A program made the translations under genes and the position numbers. 64,000 nucleotides of DNA from Osedax fenrisi (lineage: Eukaryota; Annelida; Polychaeta; Sabellida; Siboglinidae). Every line of letters begins with the position of its first letter. Position 1 is the stretch's first letter. Shown here piece after piece: positions 62,842 through 64,000 of the stretch. The notes beneath the pieces were generated by a model. The model searched no databases and was not told the DNA's origin. It saw only the letters and a list, made by a program, of their open reading frames with translations. The DNA is taken from positions 6,967,669 through 7,031,668 of the forward strand of contig OZ025239.1 in NCBI GenBank assembly GCA_964019155.1, in the 5' to 3' direction.

Positions 62842-63468
62842 GTATATTACACATATTATAATTAGGGCCGTAGCCATGATTTATTTTATAGTGGTTTATA
62901 TGGATTTATAGGATTATTAATATTTTTGGTGGGGCATTTCAACATTTTTTTCCGTGAATATCATGTTTGATATATTTATACATATTTATAATTATATCTA
63001 TAATAATTGACAAGTGAATCAATAAATATTAATCACTAATAATGAATAAATAATTTTCTAAAAAAATAATTCTAATTAAAATTACTTTGTTACTTTTTAA
63101 ATGTAAGTTTTATTTATTAAATTTTAGTGACATACTAACGTGCACTTAATTTTTATTGAACTTTATTGCTTGCCATTTTTAGAATTCTTATAAAAGTTAG
63201 AATAAAGTGTTTTAAAATAAAAATATATATTTAAATTAAAAAAAAAATATTTTTTCCAAAGCGCCACCTATTTATCATAACAAATACGAGAAAAAGATTT
63301 AAAATATAATTTGTCTTTCGTTAACATCATCATACAAATCTGAGGAGCTTAGCAACAAAATCTATGGGGGCTTAGTGAAATTCTGAGGGTGCTAAGCCCA
63401 CGAAAGCCTCCCCACCCCGTAGCTACCATCATTGTAATATTGCTTATTAGCATTGCTCATTGTTTACT

Positions 63469-63605
63469 ATATCCGTTATACAATTTACAATATTTTCGTG
63501 TTACAGTGTACAATACATCTGTTGTACACTGCACTGTATATCCGTTATACATTGTATAATATAGCCGTTATACATTGTATAATATAGCCGTTATACATTG
63601 TGCAC
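63469..63605. repeat. About 23-bp tandem repeat
   Basis: Three adjacent copies of TATAGCCGTTATACATTGTA-type units (63540-63605), preceded by more diverged copies (ATATCCGTTATACAATTTAC and similar) from 63469. Confidence 0.75.
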
Positions 63606-63892
63606 TATATACTTATTTACCACTGTATTGCTGATGTGACCGCATTATGGATTTCGTTCATCAGGTTGTCATGGAGATAATGCATTAGCAGTATCGCGTG
63701 TTGCATTCGCACGTATCGGGTTAGAGGTAGGTCATCTGCACACCCACACACACCCACGCACACCCACACATACCCACACACACATACACACATATATATA
63801 TATAATGTGTAAATAATACTTTATATATTTCATTTATATTTACGATAATATTAATATATTAAATAATGTTCAATATCATCTATATACACATA

Positions 63893-63982
<90 letters not shown>
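63893..63982. repeat. Longest (TA)n tract
   Basis: About 90 bp of uninterrupted TA dinucleotides, the longest of more than twenty tracts of 30 bp or more in the window. Other long ones are at 13480-13538, 22690-22742, 26153-26210, 27839-27917, 31848-31900, 43441-43512, 56047-56094 and 62780-62840. Confidence 0.97.
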
Positions 63983-63984
<2 letters not shown>

Positions 63985-64000
63985 TATTTGATTATATACT

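Larger units (their letters stand above)
57915..64000. other. AT-rich spacer to the window end
   Basis: No gene is supported over 6 kb. A GC-richer island lies at 59360-59520. Short 11-bp repeats TAATGTATATA sit at 58404-58440, an ATC-rich run at 62440-62520, and (TA)n at 62780-62840. Between 62864 and 63430 there are GTAGCCATG- and GTAGCTACC-like ends that recall decayed transposon termini. The (TA)n at 63893-63982 closes the window. Confidence 0.55.

Noticed and set aside
62864..63430. Complete DNA transposon between GGGCCGTAGCCATG and GTAGCTACC-like ends
   Set aside because: The ends are not good inverted repeats of each other and no target duplication was found; it may be fragments of unrelated elements.

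Overview
This window is AT-rich animal nuclear DNA. The evidence is split genes with GT-AG introns, two tRNA-derived SINE families, LINE, LTR and DNA transposons, dense (TA)n microsatellites, and an animal-type Golgi glycosyltransferase. Nothing here is bacterial or organellar. The transposon spectrum and the invertebrate-style A4GALT-like gene fit a marine invertebrate, perhaps a lophotrochozoan, but the species cannot be fixed from the sequence.

Two protein-coding genes are well supported. The first lies at 14974-22119 (+). It has four exons whose splice phases join into one 391-residue type II membrane glycosyltransferase with a DxD motif (GT32 / A4GALT-like). The second is at 31723-37492 (+) and its 5' end is not identified. 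It has a 54-bp mini-exon and a 2.8-kb terminal exon. The terminal exon encodes a long Pro/Gln/Gly repeat protein with 86-residue higher-order units, followed by an unrecognised non-repetitive C-terminal domain of about 140 residues. A third, weaker exon candidate lies on the minus strand at 60-180. A tRNA-Asp(GUC) locus at 46534 carries a 16-nt insertion that duplicates the T-arm loop.

Layout by region. 1-14.9 kb: AT-rich spacer with a TIR element (7.7-8.2 kb), a LINE scrap and a perfect 43-bp minisatellite (8.8-9.4 kb), two SINEs and a TA-flanked MITE. 15-22.1 kb: the glycosyltransferase, with a 5.1-kb intron holding SINEs and a foldback element. 22-28.9 kb: a second MITE copy and a cluster of SINEs. 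28.9-30.7 kb: a 15-bp minisatellite of about 120 units, open on both strands. 31.7-37.5 kb: the repeat-protein gene, whose large intron holds a LINE end and a TTAA-flanked element. 38.5-43.3 kb: two degenerate LINEs on the minus strand. 43.5-46.4 kb: a young Ty3/gypsy element with apparently identical LTRs that has lost gag, protease and nearly all of the reverse transcriptase. 46.5 kb: the tRNA. 49.9-53.5 kb: two more degenerate LINEs, one carrying a 206-bp foldback MITE. 53.8-57.9 kb: a complete hAT element with an 8-bp target duplication, a broken intron-containing transposase and a nested LINE. 57.9-64 kb: mostly AT-rich spacer.

The window is dominated by mobile-element turnover. (TA)n tracts abut many retroelement ends and appear to be preferred landing sites or products of insertion. 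Apart from the two protein genes and the tRNA, nothing here needs a conserved host function.
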